This document shows, one piece after another, positions 46,718 to 61,000 of a stretch of DNA of 64,000 bases; the stretch's first letter is position 1, and each line of letters opens with the position of its first letter. The stretch spans positions 868,001 through 932,000 of the forward strand of contig NC_047076.1 in assembly GCF_902459465.1 (NCBI RefSeq), read 5' to 3'. Made by a program: the position numbers and the translations under genes. The notes under the pieces are model-generated. The model was not told the DNA's origin. It saw only the letters and a list, made by a program, of their open reading frames with translations, and ran no database searches. Source of the stretch: Asterias rubens (lineage: Eukaryota; Echinodermata; Asteroidea; Forcipulatida; Asteriidae).

Positions 46718-48690
46718 GTTATACCCGCAAGTTTACTATAATATTTATATTTATAGTTACTCTTATTCTCCACACGTGCAAAGCTTCAAACACCATTTAA
46801 GTAGGACCCTATATCTAGTTTCTTTCATAATATACTCTGTGCTACCAATAATACAGATCGGATATCACCCAAATGCAAATTATATATCTAAAGAACATCA
46901 ACTGCTAAGGACTTTACGTTCATACTTTTAGGAATGTGTTTATGGAGGCCTACCGTACGGTAATTTTATGCTTCACTATGGGATATGTAGTAAGTTCATT
47001 CTTGCATTTTTAGGCTGCAATGTATATTATTTGGATGTACTATGTTATTGTTTGTATTGATCTGCCGGTCCAACGATGACGTTGCCACTCGGTGGCCACG
47101 AGAAACTTTTTAAAGGAAGCGTGGGTGCTGCCTGATTGGCCCTCAAACAGGGGTACACGCCCCTCTGACTGAATCAAATAAATAAATGTTTTTAGTGGTA
47201 TTGTTGTTGATGTCTGTCATCATTTTCATATTAAAGTAAAGACAGCGCGGTTTAGTTTTGTGAATCCTGGGGTTGGGGTTGGCACGGTTCGGGTTACTAC
47301 TTGACCGAGGAAAATCTCTCCCCGGAGATATAACCTTCATTGGTTGGAAGATGCGTTGAAGGAGACTAAGTTGATTCAAAAGAGGACGCTGTCGTCATAT
47401 CGGGGGACAGAATCTCTTGCCTCTGGCACAAAGTGGGTCAGATCAAGGTCAAGATTGTGGTATTTAAAAGTGTGTATAAGTGTATTGCATTCCGTTTTCA
47501 GTATAAACCACAAGGGAAACTGACTGGGTAAATTTATTTAATTTTATGAAATTATTCCGTTTTCATTACTAGCTGGGAACGTATATATTTCCAAAAAAAA
47601 TATTTTCTTTTTTCGAAGATTAATGAGAACTAATTATGATGTATAAACTGTAATTTTAATGCTCGATTTGTGTCGCTGGACCCCCCCCCCCTCTCAAAAA
47701 AAGGCCAATAAATTTAAAAATGTTGCGCTCTCCCGAAAATCTTTAAAAGAATTCTTGAAGTAACCAGAACACAATATTAAGAGGGGGAACAATGGGTCGG
47801 AGGGCTACACCATGCCACCTATTCAGCAACACCAATGATCACGTTTTGTGCTCGATTACGATGTAGTACCTGTAGTGTGTCTTAATTGTGTTTTGGGATC
47901 CCAATACTTTAAAAAAAAAAATTTAGGGGATGCTTCTGTACAAGAGGAAGTGTGAAATTGTGGGAATTTCGAAATAAATAATGATTTCCATTTATTATTG
48001 TTACTAAAAATAAAAAACCCTTTAAATTAAAGTTGTGTGTAAAAACACACATACCAGCACGACTAACATATAGCAGTATTAATTTGCCACAGTTATATTT
48101 ATCCCAAGTTCTATTTTATATTGCTACTCACTTATAATTAAGCAAATTTTATAAATTTTAATAAAAAGTATAGTATCGATTTCTACTTCCTTGGTAACTC
48201 TAGGAACAAGTAACAAACTTTGAACTAACTTTGCAAATAAACAGAAAGCTATCAAACTAAAATGCTGCTTGTTTTTATTTTATTTTTAAATAATACCATG
48301 TTGTCATTAGATCAAAAATTATGCTAAATATTCAAAAACATATTCATAGTCTCTCATCCTCTTGAAAACCAATCAGATATATTTTCAGACAACTTAACCT
48401 TTCCTTCCAGTTTTGGTAGGCCAGCCGTTTGGGATTAACTTTTTTTGCTAATTAGGCCTACCCTAGAAAAAAACATAAAAAACCCGATTCGTTGCCAGTT
48501 TCCATGAGGCATCCCTCCCATTCCTAAGCCAAATAGGACTGACTTTAAAGCCTAAAGTTATCAAATCTCCTCCAAAATTGAAACACGTGTAGAGCACCCA
48601 TTAGGTTATTACACAATCTATCAATTATTAAAGACTTTGAGGGCCAATCACTTTGACGCATGATTTTTGGCCTACTGTGTAGACATAATA
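46718..48690. other. Intergenic region, death-LRAT / TEX10
   Basis: AT-rich with scattered AATAAA words (near 47174 and 47974) and a poly-C tract at about 47680. No exon recognised. From about 48690 to 48910 lies a GC-richer repeat ('cccttttcgaaaccacggct' / 'accgtagtttcgaaagggct', inverted) shortly before TEX10. Confidence 0.6.
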
Positions 48691-49098
48691 TATAGCGCCA
48701 CCTATGCTGCACTCGGCCCTTTTCGAAACCACGGCTTCGGTTTGTATTCAGCTCAGGCTAGCTTGGCCCCGCGGTTGTTTTGAGATGGGCGCGCATCACG
48801 TGCATGCTGTGCGTACACGCTCAGTGGAGAGGCCGGGCTTCAGACAAGAGGACGGAGCCTGAATCCGAATCCAAAGTTGAAACCGTAGTTTCGAAAGGGC
48901 TATAGTCTGGTTGTATAGGTCTTGTTCCTGAACAACAGCTGCAGTAAAGTATCAGACACGTGGGTTTTATTTTAGCAGTCATTCGCCAACTCCCGAGTTC
49001 AACAGCAGTGTGTCAGAGTTGCGCTGCTGCTGAGTCGAACATTTAACGTGTAATTAACAACCAAGTCACGGTCAGTTGTTGATTTGACTTTAAACAAA

Positions 49099-52000
49099 AT
49101 GGGCAAAAGTGGCCGGAAGAACAAGGAGAAGAGAAAAGATTTCCAGAAGGTCAAATTGAAAGTCGGCAAAAAGAAACCACAAGCCGAGAACTTCACTGAA
49201 ACAACTTTCAAATCTCAGGCCATTCATTTACGAGAACAGCTGAAATCTGGCCCTCAAGATGAACCCACCACACAGAGGAAACAAAATATTCACGTAAGTC
49301 TCTGCTAAAACTAGGACTAGGAGTATAGTATTATTATTAAAATTAAAGAAGTTAAACAAAACTTAGCAGCATGAAAAAATGGGCCAAAGCCTTTTGTAGA
49401 AAAAAGACGCATGGTTATGGTTGAAGAAACCCCGCCCCCCCAAAAAAAAGAATACAAAATATATATAAATAAAAAAATGAATAAAATAGAATGTATAAAT
49501 AAATAAATAAATAAATACATATAATTTATAATATATAAATGAATAACATAAAATGTATAAATAAATAAATAAATAAATATATAAAAATAAATAAATAAAT
49601 AAAATTAAATAAAAATTAATACAAAATTAATATTAATATTAGTGTCGGGGGGGGGGGGGGGGGGGGGGCATGCGAGAGGGTTGTCCGTCATGAGTCCATC
49701 ACGATGTGAACGAACATTTTGAGTGTTTTTACCATCATCAGTAATCCACTCTCAATTATTGCAATTGTTGATGAAAAGTTTATAATCAATAACCAATTTA
49801 TTGATTGTTTATTGTTTTAGGATCTTGTATGTCATCTCAATCATTACAATGGAACGATTCGTCAATCGTCAATAACCGGAATGAAGGAGCTTCTATCTTC
49901 TTATCCAGCGCTGATGTCTCAACATTTGCCTTTACTCATTGATAGTTTGTCTGTTCTGATGACGGACAAAGAAGATGCAGTACGCAGAGCAGGTAAATCC
50001 CAATGTTTCAAAGACGGCAGGACTCCAGTAATAGCATTCACTGAAAGGTGGTTTGTTTAAAGCCAGCCCATGATATCGTCATACTAATGCCACTCCATTT
50101 AATATCAAACACCCCCACCTCATGGGTTAAAAATCCATTTGAAAAGCTGAACTTTTATGGACCTAAAAATCCATTCTTAGTAAAGTCTGTCCCAAGGCAA
50201 TATGGCTCATCAGGCCGGTCTTTATTTCTGGTTTTCTTGGTATAAAACGGCTGAGAATATTTCTATTCCCCCTGGGCAGGATGCCAACCCACCGCAGATT
50301 ACTCCCCGGCTCTCACCGGTACCCATTTGTATTCCTGGGTGGAGAGTAGCAATTATGATAAAATGCCATACTCAAGGACACTAGTTATTAGATTGAGATC
50401 AAATAGATTATTACAGCAATTACTATTTTTAGGGAAGCTTTCTGCTATCATTATCTTCAAAGTGTGTAAGTTTAATGTAAATCTGTGGACATTGTGTTTT
50501 GTGTTACAAAAAGTACCCAAATCCTTTAAATTTTAAGTTATTTTTCTCAAGTGGATTCATTCGAATATTGTTTTTTACAATAACCATATATTAAGTTTCT
50601 TGAATTGTGTCTTGATCTTCTTATAGGTATCTCCCTATTACAGCTGGTTCTTCAAGCCACGCCCAATGACTCCATCGCTCCGTTCTTCCCTATTCTCAGC
50701 GCTCATCTCTCATGTGCAATGACTCACATCCAAGAAGACATTCAAATGGACTCCTTGGCTGTCTTAGATCTCATACTCCAGTTCTACCCAAGACTTCTCA
50801 CAGCTCAGAGCCGACAGCTTCTTACCATCTTCGTTCAGCAGATTTCTCAGCAGAAGAAGAAGACGTTTGGTTGGGCAGAGAATGATGGAGAGACTGAGAA
50901 TAAACTGACAATCAAACCTGGCAGTAAGATCTCAAGCCATTATTGGAGACAGAAAGTAAGACTCTTAAAGGCAGAGTCACATTGCAGCAATAACGAAAAC
51001 GATAACGATCAATACGCAAAGAGACTGTATTCTAATGGTTGAATGAGCCTGTACGCATTCTGCATGGAGCAATTCAACCGATAGAATTTGTTCTCTTTGC
51101 ATCGTGATAAGTATCAATTTTCGTTATCACTGCAGTGTCACATGTGACTCGGCCTTTAGTAGAACAATATTCCCGTCTTGTGCTACTTGTTTTCTTAACT
51201 AGTCTAACAGGCTAGCCATCTGTGTTTAAAGGCACTGGACACTATTGGTTATTACAAACTTACTTAGGCTAGCCTGCTGTGTTTAAAGGCACTGGACACT
51301 ATTGGTTATTTCAAACTTACGTGGGGGCACTTTGTATGACTTTTTATCTTTTGTAAGCGATGATTTTGTTTTGAATTTTGTATCATCTTTTTATCCTGTT
51401 AATATCATTGTAATTCAGAATTTGTTTTTTTTCCGCATGCTTTCTAACTCTCTCTCTCTATTCATGTATTTCTACTTCACTGCTTAGTTACCTGTTCATG
51501 TATGTTGTGTTGTTGTGTTGTCATTATTAAGCCTTCAAGAAATACTCTGCTATGGTCAAAACATCAGGCCATTGACATTGACTAATTTTTGCATCATTGT
51601 AATTCAGCAGTTTTACAGTGATAGATTATTATGTAAAAAAAATAAAGTATCTAAAAAAATACCTTTGTGAAACGTGGCCGCTACATTTTACTCGTCACTA
51701 ATCTGAGTTTTTGTGATTTTAACATGAAGGTACTCATGAGGCTAAGACAGTTCCTGTCAGCATTGCTTGAGCAGCATTACATGATGCATTCCCATTACCA
51801 TAGCAACAAGACAACAGGTGTCAACGGAACAGAGTCGACTGTGATGGTGAATGATGGGCAGGAAACTTATGCACCAATCTTTGCTCCTTGTACAAGGGTT
51901 TTTATGGACCAAGAGGAATTTGTCTTGAGGTAAATTCTGCCAATCTTAAGTGGTGTCGGGAGCTTTGCATGAACACTATGATAATAGTTACTATAAGAAG

Positions 52001-55000
52001 TAAAGTTGTTGGCACAAACCTGTTTTAAATCTCTTTTGTAAGAGTATTGGCTCTGAAAAGAGCCGGTGTGGTCTTGATGTTTCAAACAGTATACGCTGCT
52101 TGTATTTCTGAAGACGAGCAGAGTATAAGCCAACACTCTAACAAAAGAGATTTTACAAATGGTTGTACCTGCAAGTTTCCTATTAGTTAGTTCTTAGCCC
52201 TACCAATCTTATATAAAAATGTAGAGTAACCCCACATGTAGACCAAAGTAGAGCAACTCCAAATCATATTTGTCAATCTTTACCCCTGTCCCCAGATGCA
52301 ATTAATTTCATAAATTGTACTTTTATTTGTTCAATCACAGAGCTCCATCCTCCTCAGCTACATCGGCCGATGACTTCTCTAAACCAGAGAACCTTCTTGG
52401 ATTCATCCATTCCTTGGTGCCTCTACTCCTTCAATGCTGGATGGAAGTCTCTCCCAAGTCTCACCAGCAAGCAGTGTGTCAGCTTAATGGAGTTGCCATA
52501 GAGATACTGGATGGAGTCTTAGCTGTCATACAGTTGCTATGGCGATGGATGCTGAGTATATGCGAGCAAAAACAGGACTTTAGTGTGAGTATTGAACATG
52601 TATAAACAAATAAATTAATATTACTAATCCCATAATCACGATCGTAAAGCTATCACGTTGCAAGTATTTGAACAATCTATCATCAAAAGTTCAAATTATA
52701 TGATTATACAACTTTGTGATTCACAATTGAAAATGTTTTCTTCCTTATTAACGAGAGCTAACTATTTTATTCATAATTGATAATCTTTTCTTCCTTACAG
52801 TGCATGGTAAAATTACAAAAACTCTACCAGAAGAAGTTTATCAACCACCTTCTAACCTGCTTTCCCTACACCTCCCACAATGCACTGCTTCAAACGAAGA
52901 AGTCTGGGAAGGTTGGTACATCTGTCTCCATGGTAAATCTCAACCTCGCTGCCTGTGAGATCATGTCCTACTTTATGAACAAGAGTAGTATCGAGAACGC
53001 TTGGTTACGGAAGATCATGGTTTACGTCTTGGAGACGTCTCTAGAAGGAAATGATCTCTCCATCGAGAATATGAAAAGTCTGCTGAGTGTTGTGAAGAGA
53101 CTTGTCAAAGTCCTCCCTAGTAGAGGTAAATCACATTTTTTGTTGTCAAGTGTTTTGCTAAGATTTGTCAAAGTCTCACACAAGTTAAAATTCTTGCGAA
53201 ACGTGGAATGCACCTCTGAACAATGCGCGTCTACCATTTTCATCATTTGTCAATTCCTTTAGGCGCTTGTGAGTGCGTTGCGCTTTGTGCAAAGGGATTT
53301 TAAATTAAAGTAATGTACATAGACTTGCCAAAGTACTCCCAAATGAAAGGTGGTGGTCTTCTTAGTTGTATACTCGCCTGTTGTTAAGCACATAATCCAT
53401 ATTTACTCAAAATACTGTAATTTTCATCTTTGTTTTTGCTTGTTATTTTCAGGAAGTGTGAAAGATCTGTTACAGGGTGCTTTAACATTGTACACAAATT
53501 GCCACCCACTGTCTCGAAACAAATGTGAGGCATTAATTTGTCTTGATGAGTTGACGTTCCATGAAAATGCCTCGGAAGTAGCAAAGTAAGACAATTTTAT
53601 CGCAAGTTGGCCATCTTTGTTTGGGACCCTGTATTTTTGTTGGGATCATACTGCATATTAAGAGTGACCAGACTATTTTCCATTTAGCTTCATTTTTGTA
53701 CACATTATTTTAAAGTTAGGTCTTTTTGTAAAAGTGTTTTAAAAAATAATTGGTGATACAGACCATCTTTTATGCTGTTCATATCAATATATTTTATAAC
53801 TGCCAATGCTCTGTTGTGACTAAATTATTCCTTTGTAGATGTGAAAGTTATTTTGATGTGAATAACTGACATTTTAATGTAATCTGTTTGTCAGTGTTAA
53901 AGTAATAATCAAATCTACTTCTTTTTGTATTTTGCATTTTATAAAATACGGAATTGCTTAAAGTAACTTTATCTTTTATTCTTTTCATATCAAGTTATTT
54001 TATTACTGCCATTGCTTTGTTACTACTAAATTATTCCTTTGTAAATTGTAAAAGTTATTGTGACGCGAATGAGTGACATTGTAATTCGAGAAGGAATATG
54101 TAATCTGTTTGTCAATGTTAAAGTAATAATCAAAGCCTGCAACTTTTTTTACTTAAAAAAAAAAATGTTTAACCTTTAACCTTTGCTGGTTCCATAGGTC
54201 AATAGGTCATGATTTGCTTCAGAGTCTTCCAAAGCTTTTATTAGAGCTTAGTAATCAGAAGATTGAAACTTCCCAGCATGCTTTGGAAATCCTTCTTAAT
54301 CGAGCGTCTAGAAATCAACCCGAAGCGTTGCTATGCATTAGGAACAACATCTCTCAGTTTGTTGGTATGTAGTTTTAGTCATCATCTTCTATTTTGAATA
54401 ATTTCCTAAAAATTTGAATATTTGTGTATTTAAAAACGTCAAAATTGTTTTTCAGATCTGGATTCTGGTATTTTCCTCCTTTTTCCTGAGCACCTTCAAC
54501 TAGCCATCATTCACCTCATTCACCATGCTGACCCCCTTGACCTTGTGATCTTGAGGTCATTAGCAAAGTGTTGCCATGACAACAGAGTCAGTGCTAGGAA
54601 TGTTGGGTACCTCATCAACATTATATCAACAAGGTATTTGAAAAGAAATAAGTTCAATTTTATGCAAATTGTTATTTTGACTTTTTTTGATTTCTTTTCG
54701 TTATAACTTTGTCATGAGAACAAAATCAAAATTTCAATTATTAAAACTATATTTTTAAATGCTGATAATATTGATCGATATTACCAGTGTTTTTTTCTTA
54801 ACCTTTTCAGTGACTTGCTAGCTTAACTAACTACTGTGCGGTTTCCCTAGTCCTATAGCTTTGTTTCAAGAGTCCATATTTCAAATGAAATTGGGATGCT
54901 TTTTCAACACTGTACAACCAGCCAGTCAGGCAAATTGCAGTGAATTGTGGGGGTCTTCTCAAATGTTAGCTCGGGCTCCTGCTCAGGTTTAGGCTCCGCG

Positions 55001-58000
55001 CGCTGTGCACGTAGCTTGGCCTTTAACCTGCATGTTGGAGCAGTGCGTATTGCACGAACATCAGCACACGGAGCCTGGATCCTGAACCGGAGCCCAAGTC
55101 AAGGTTTTGAGAAAGGCCTCTAGACTAGTCCTCTGGTGTTTTAAAGTCACCTGGAAGTGGTATTTTTTCAAAATAAAGCTTTTGTCACTAATATATGTGT
55201 TTTGATGAGTGGAATGTGAATAAACAGTTAGCTAAGGTTTTATAAAATTAGTTCTTATGTTATTTACAAATTTAAGAGTAGACCCCGACCCGAGAGGGCG
55301 CTGTTCGTGACGTCAATCGAGGCAGACTTTGCCTGTAATGCGTAGAGTAAACACAATTGCAAAGTACATGTACGGACCAAATCGTGAGTTTGTACATTTC
55401 AAAAAAAAAAAATTTTGTTTTTTTCCGGCAATGCCGACCAGGTGTATTGCTGCTGAATGCAGAAAAACACTTTTTGAAATGTACCAACTCAAGACGTGGA
55501 CGTACATGTACTTTGCACGTGTGTTTACTATACGCATTGCAGGCAAAGTCTGCCTCGATTGACGTCACAAAAGGGGTAGGCGGAGTCAGCCCCCCAAACA
55601 ACTTTCTATTTCCATGTGACTTTAACTGAAAAGATCAAAACATTAACGAAGCCAGCAGGGATAGGCCTATGTAATAAGTAATTAATTAGTTCTCTGTTGG
55701 CGGGACAGACGTATCACCATACTTTTGTTTGGGCACTGGCCTGGTGACCAGTCTTCTTTCTTTGTCTTTTTTTCCACTCTGTGCTTTTTAACATGTGTTC
55801 TGCGCCTTTGATCATTTTGTATGTAAGGGGCGCAATATAAATTTTTAATATTATTATTATTATTATTATTATTATTTGGCTAGCAGACCACTAGTAAGGG
55901 TGAACACTGATTATTGATTGATTATTTTTTCTCTTTCTTGCAGCTTTCTTGATGTGAATCTTTGCAATGAGATAGTGAGAGATTTGCCGTTCAGGTTATC
56001 AGACTTCATCAGCTTTCTCTGCTCTTTGTCAATCGGTAAGAGAACGAATTAAAAAATAAATATTTATTTTATTTAATAGATTGTACAAATTAACTCGGTT
56101 TCAAAATTTGAGCTGTAAGTATTCAGTTCTTATCACATCAGAGTAAAGATAAAACCTGGTTCATCCTTCATGCAAATTGCGGAGGCAAAGCATATTTCCT
56201 TGCGTCAAAACTGGTAAACGGGGCATTGGGTATGGTTTGTGGGAATCAGATGCCTTGGTTGATAACCTCTGAAGTTAAATACAGTTAAACAGGATTTTAT
56301 AAAGTATAAAGAAGGTTTTGTTATCAAGTTTTAAATGCAGTTTTTGTTAGCATACAGATGATGAGAAAGGCTTTCAATATTTCACTGGCGAACTGATGTC
56401 TCTTTGAGACTGTGATGCCAGTTTCCCTCTGAGATGTATGCTTAGTAAAAACACCAGCTAATGCTATTTTTCAATGATATTGTTGCCATCACATAGTTTA
56501 TTTTGCAAGGGTAAACTAAGGGTTTAGCAAAGTTATTATTTTTGATTCCGAAGCACTAAGGGTAAGTTTGTGTTTTTAAGTTCATGTGAGGAACTTTTAA
56601 AAAGGAAAACTCAGGAATAATCCTAGCAACCTTGATTAATCTTTAGGATGTTCCCAAGCAGACCTGAGGATTCTTCATGAGAAGAAATGTCAAGAAACTG
56701 AAGAGACAGCGAGACATCTTCCAGAGAGCATCACATCGATGAGACTAATCTCTCAAGATGAAAACCAACGTCGGCGACATTTAACTATTGTCAAGGTAAA
56801 TGATGACTGTTCAAAACATTTCTGTTCACTTTCTCAGGAGTAAAGTAACAAACAAACCACAAAGGAAACTGCCTGGGTAAATTTTAAATATTTTTTGGTT
56901 GAACAAAGAAGAGTTGACAAGAGCATTTGTACACTTGTGCCCTTGAGCAAGATGCTTATACTATAATTGTTTCTCTTCACCCAGGGGTATAAATGGGTAC
57001 CTGTGAGGGTAGAGGTTGATTTTGTGTTTGAAAAAGCCACTAGCCCCATGGCAGTCGGGGCTGCATACTTCCCAGGTAGCTGAGAAATATTACAGGATTG
57101 TTATTTGCCCAATGACCAGGATACTAATTTAAAGCGCATTGATGCATTATTGTAAAATGCGCTAAATAAGAACTAGTTATTAAGAACTATTTGTTATAAA
57201 ACAGTATGAATCAGTTATGTCTTGGTTGGTAAACCTATACAGTTTATGATTGTTAATTACAGTTAAACAGGATTTTATAAAGCTTTAAGAAAGTTTTTGT
57301 TATTAAGTTAACGGGGTGTTTTATAAGCATACCGATGATGAGAAATGCTTTCAATATTTCACTGGCGAACTGATGTTCTCTTTGAGACTGTGATGCCAGC
57401 ATCCCTCTGAGATGTATGCTTTAAATAAAAACACCATCTTCAAATGAAGGTCGTATTAAGAACTAGTTATTATTACTATTATTATTTGAACCAAAATAAA
57501 AAACAGGAAATTGCCTGGATTACGATGCCTTGTGGGAAACAATTAGAGATAAAATAAGCTTGTGCCACAGAACCTTTCCATTAAAAGAGCTTAGTAACCA
57601 GCCAAGAACAGCTTGATAATGTAATAACTCTGCCTGGTTTCTTGCTCAAAAATGATGAGCACAAAGCATTGCCATGAAATTTGCAGATTTCTCTCGAGTA
57701 CCCCCGTAAATATTTTATTTTTGTTTGTTGACAGAGTGTTTGTCTGAGCTACAATCTTATCTCCAGTAAGCAGCAGATGTTTGACGTAGTACTAGCGGTT
57801 TTCACAGATCTTTTGGTGAGTTCTTTGTATACCTAAATTAAAAGATTAGTCATTTTAAAAAAAGAAATTTGGTTTACCCCTTGCTTTTTTCTGTGTGCTT
57901 TCTGAAACTCTCTTTTTATGTAGTTCAACTTGACTGCTCATGTTACACCCGTTTCAGGCAGACGCTTCAGAGTTGCACCGAACCAAATTCTGAATTAGGT

Positions 58001-61000
58001 TCATGAAAAGTTTGATGTCTGAAACCAGTTGGGAGCGACTGGACGCGCTGTCGGCGGATCGACTCTGGAGCACCGCTGCTTACTCGCTGACAGTTAGTTT
58101 TGCGCATGTGGGAAATTGTTGACGAGCGCCCTCTTGAGTCAAAATCGTAAACAAAACATAGCCTTTCAACCGTTGAAAACGATCTGGGGTCATCGCGATT
58201 TTTGACCAATTAAAAGCCAAGATGGAAAACTAAACATGAATATGCAATGAAGTTAGTTGCGATGGTCGGATTTTGAGTCGAATTGATCCTTCAAAATCTA
58301 CGTAATGTGAATTTTCTTGTTGAGAAATAGACCTCACACGTAAGAAATATATAACAACTGATGTTTTCCACTCAAAATTGAGAAAGCAAACCCTTTGAAA
58401 ACAATTCCCTGTTTATTTTTGTAACACATGACGACGTTCTGGTGAAGAATTTTTATCAAGGGTAATGTACACAAGCATTGGGCAATTGCGCTTTTTGTGA
58501 CGTGTGCACATTGTATAAACATTGTGCAGTGTATGCGTTTGTTAAGTTTGTATGTGAAACATGTAGGCCGCGTCAGAAAGACGTCGGTGGAATCCCACTG
58601 ATTTTGATAATTCCAGAGAGGGTTTGCTGCTATATAAACGGAATAATTTGATAAAATAATAATTTTCCTCTACAACAAACATTGTTTTAATATCAGGGAA
58701 ATTCAATTTTACTCACAACAGTCTAACAAAACTCATCGTTGACGTCATTCGGTCTCGCTGTTAAAGTCATAGAAACATGCACAAAACAGCGATGGGGTCA
58801 CTGCTATGAATAATTCATCTCATGTTGGACTTTCTGAAAATCTCGCGCATGCGCAAAACTAATTGGCACTCGATGTAGAGCTCTGAACAGCGGTGGGAGC
58901 GCCTTGGTTTCAGACGTCGATCTTGTCATGAGCCGAACTTAATGTAAACGTTATGTTAGGTTTTGCTTTCTGAAACAAAAATTTAATATTGGGTCGGCCC
59001 AGAGTCGCTCCTAATCTGGCCTGTATGAACCACTTATATACACTTATATACCTGTTTATGTGTGTTGTATTGGGCCTTCGAGAAATACTCTGCAAGGGTC
59101 ACAACGCCAGGCTATTAACTATTTAAATTTGTTGCTAAAACAAATAGAGTACAAGGATAATTCTTTTTTTCTTTCTTTCACAGAATCATTATTCTATGAT
59201 CCCGTACCAGACTGCTCATGCAATACTCTACACTGCTAACAACCTCATCACAGCAGACACCAACTGGGTTCAAGAAACTATCCACAAACTGACAGACTGT
59301 TGCTTAGCAACCCTGTACATGGCCGCTGCAGGTCACGCTGGGTCATATAAAGATGGCGGTTGGTTGGAGGTCATGTGGGCAGAGACTGTTGGTCTCTTGG
59401 TCAAGTCTGAGAAGATTTTTGTTGCTGTTATGGAACGGATTGACTCGACCAGTAAAGGTACGTCTAGTTCCTAGACTTAGTGGCCAATGGCCAAAGGTCT
59501 AGTAACATATTATTATCTAATAAAATGCAAAGGTTGTGCAAAGGGGTTTTGAACCCCACCCGAGTGACCCCACCCGAGTGACCCCACCCGAGTGATTTGC
59601 CTGTGATTTGACAGCTTAGTACAGCTTAGTATTCATCGGTGTAAGGGTAAAAACCAAATTATAATTGTTATGTAGCTCTCCAATGTGGATGATTTTAATT
59701 TTGTTTGCTTTGGTGCTTCCTACTATGTATATGATAATGGTTGTATGGCCGTTACTGAATTGGTGGATGTGTCTATGGCTACAGCTAGATTTCCACTTTA
59801 TTATGCATTGAAGTATAGGACATCCTTAGGAACACCCATAGCAACAGTCCTAGCTGTAGCTTTAGACGCCAATGACACGGCCTTAAATCACTCCTTTGAC
59901 ATTTGTGATTGCCTAACCATCTAGGGTTCAGCTTAATCGATATTGACTTTCTTTGGTTTTGTGCTCCATAGATTTGTGTGATCTTAATCACATCCAGGGT
60001 GTTGCCATGGTGTTGATCAGACTCTTACAAACACAGACAATGGCGTCAGTGTTTGTAAAGATGTCGGACTGCGTCAACAAAGCTGTCCAAAGTGTCTTGG
60101 TAAGTTGTCCTAATTGAGTTCTAAAAAAATGTCAATGAAATCATTGTTTTCATTTAACCTTTGCAGAAAGACTCCAAGTCTCTCGTAGAGTCGAAATGTG
60201 GAGCCACTATTTATTACATTTTTATACATTGTATACCTTGGGTCTTTTTTTGTTAGTAAGCAGTGTGCAACAGCTTTGTCTATTTTCTCGCGAGTATTAT
60301 TTTGTAATGCTCACGATATTCCTTTTGAAATGCTCCTGAGGAATTTGTATGTCACTGTATATGTAATTAAAATGTTGATGAATATTTATTTTGTGATGCC
60401 ACTTAATATGTATTTAAACTGTTGATAAATATTAATTTTGGAATGTCACTGAATATGCATTTTGATTTGTATGAATACGTATTTGTATGTTCCTTGTGTA
60501 AAATTGTTGATAGTTTTGTCTTGCCTTCGAACATTATATGTATTATTTTTTTAATGTGATTTTATTTAATGTTTGTGATAATGAACTTCTCATTTGCAAT
60601 ATTGGTTTACCAGAAATAGGTTACCAGCCAAAATACCATGTTACATGTACAATTTGTGACTGGTTTCCTGCTAAAATGTGCTAAGCAGAAATTTGTTGAG
60701 CAAAAGTTTCTGCCTTAACAGCTCCATGAAATTGGCTCCTGATGAAAATCCATTTGTATTTAGTGTTATTGTGTTAACTGATGTTGCAATTTCACATAAA
60801 GTTTTCATTTTGTCTTGCCGTCCATTCATTGCTTAAATTTCTATTACTTGAAATATGTATTTTGTAATACCTGATTCTAAATTATTGACTTTTAAAGAAT
60901 CGCTTTTTTAGTTTACTTTTTTGTCATAAATTGCTATTCCTTCCCTTAATCCCTTTCCAGTTTGGATCACAAGCTAAGGCCATCTAGTCTATTCATTATA

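Noticed and set aside
55272-55629. Frames of 77-109 codons on both strands with similar peptides
   Set aside because: They mirror each other because the DNA is a foldback element; no splice context or family match.
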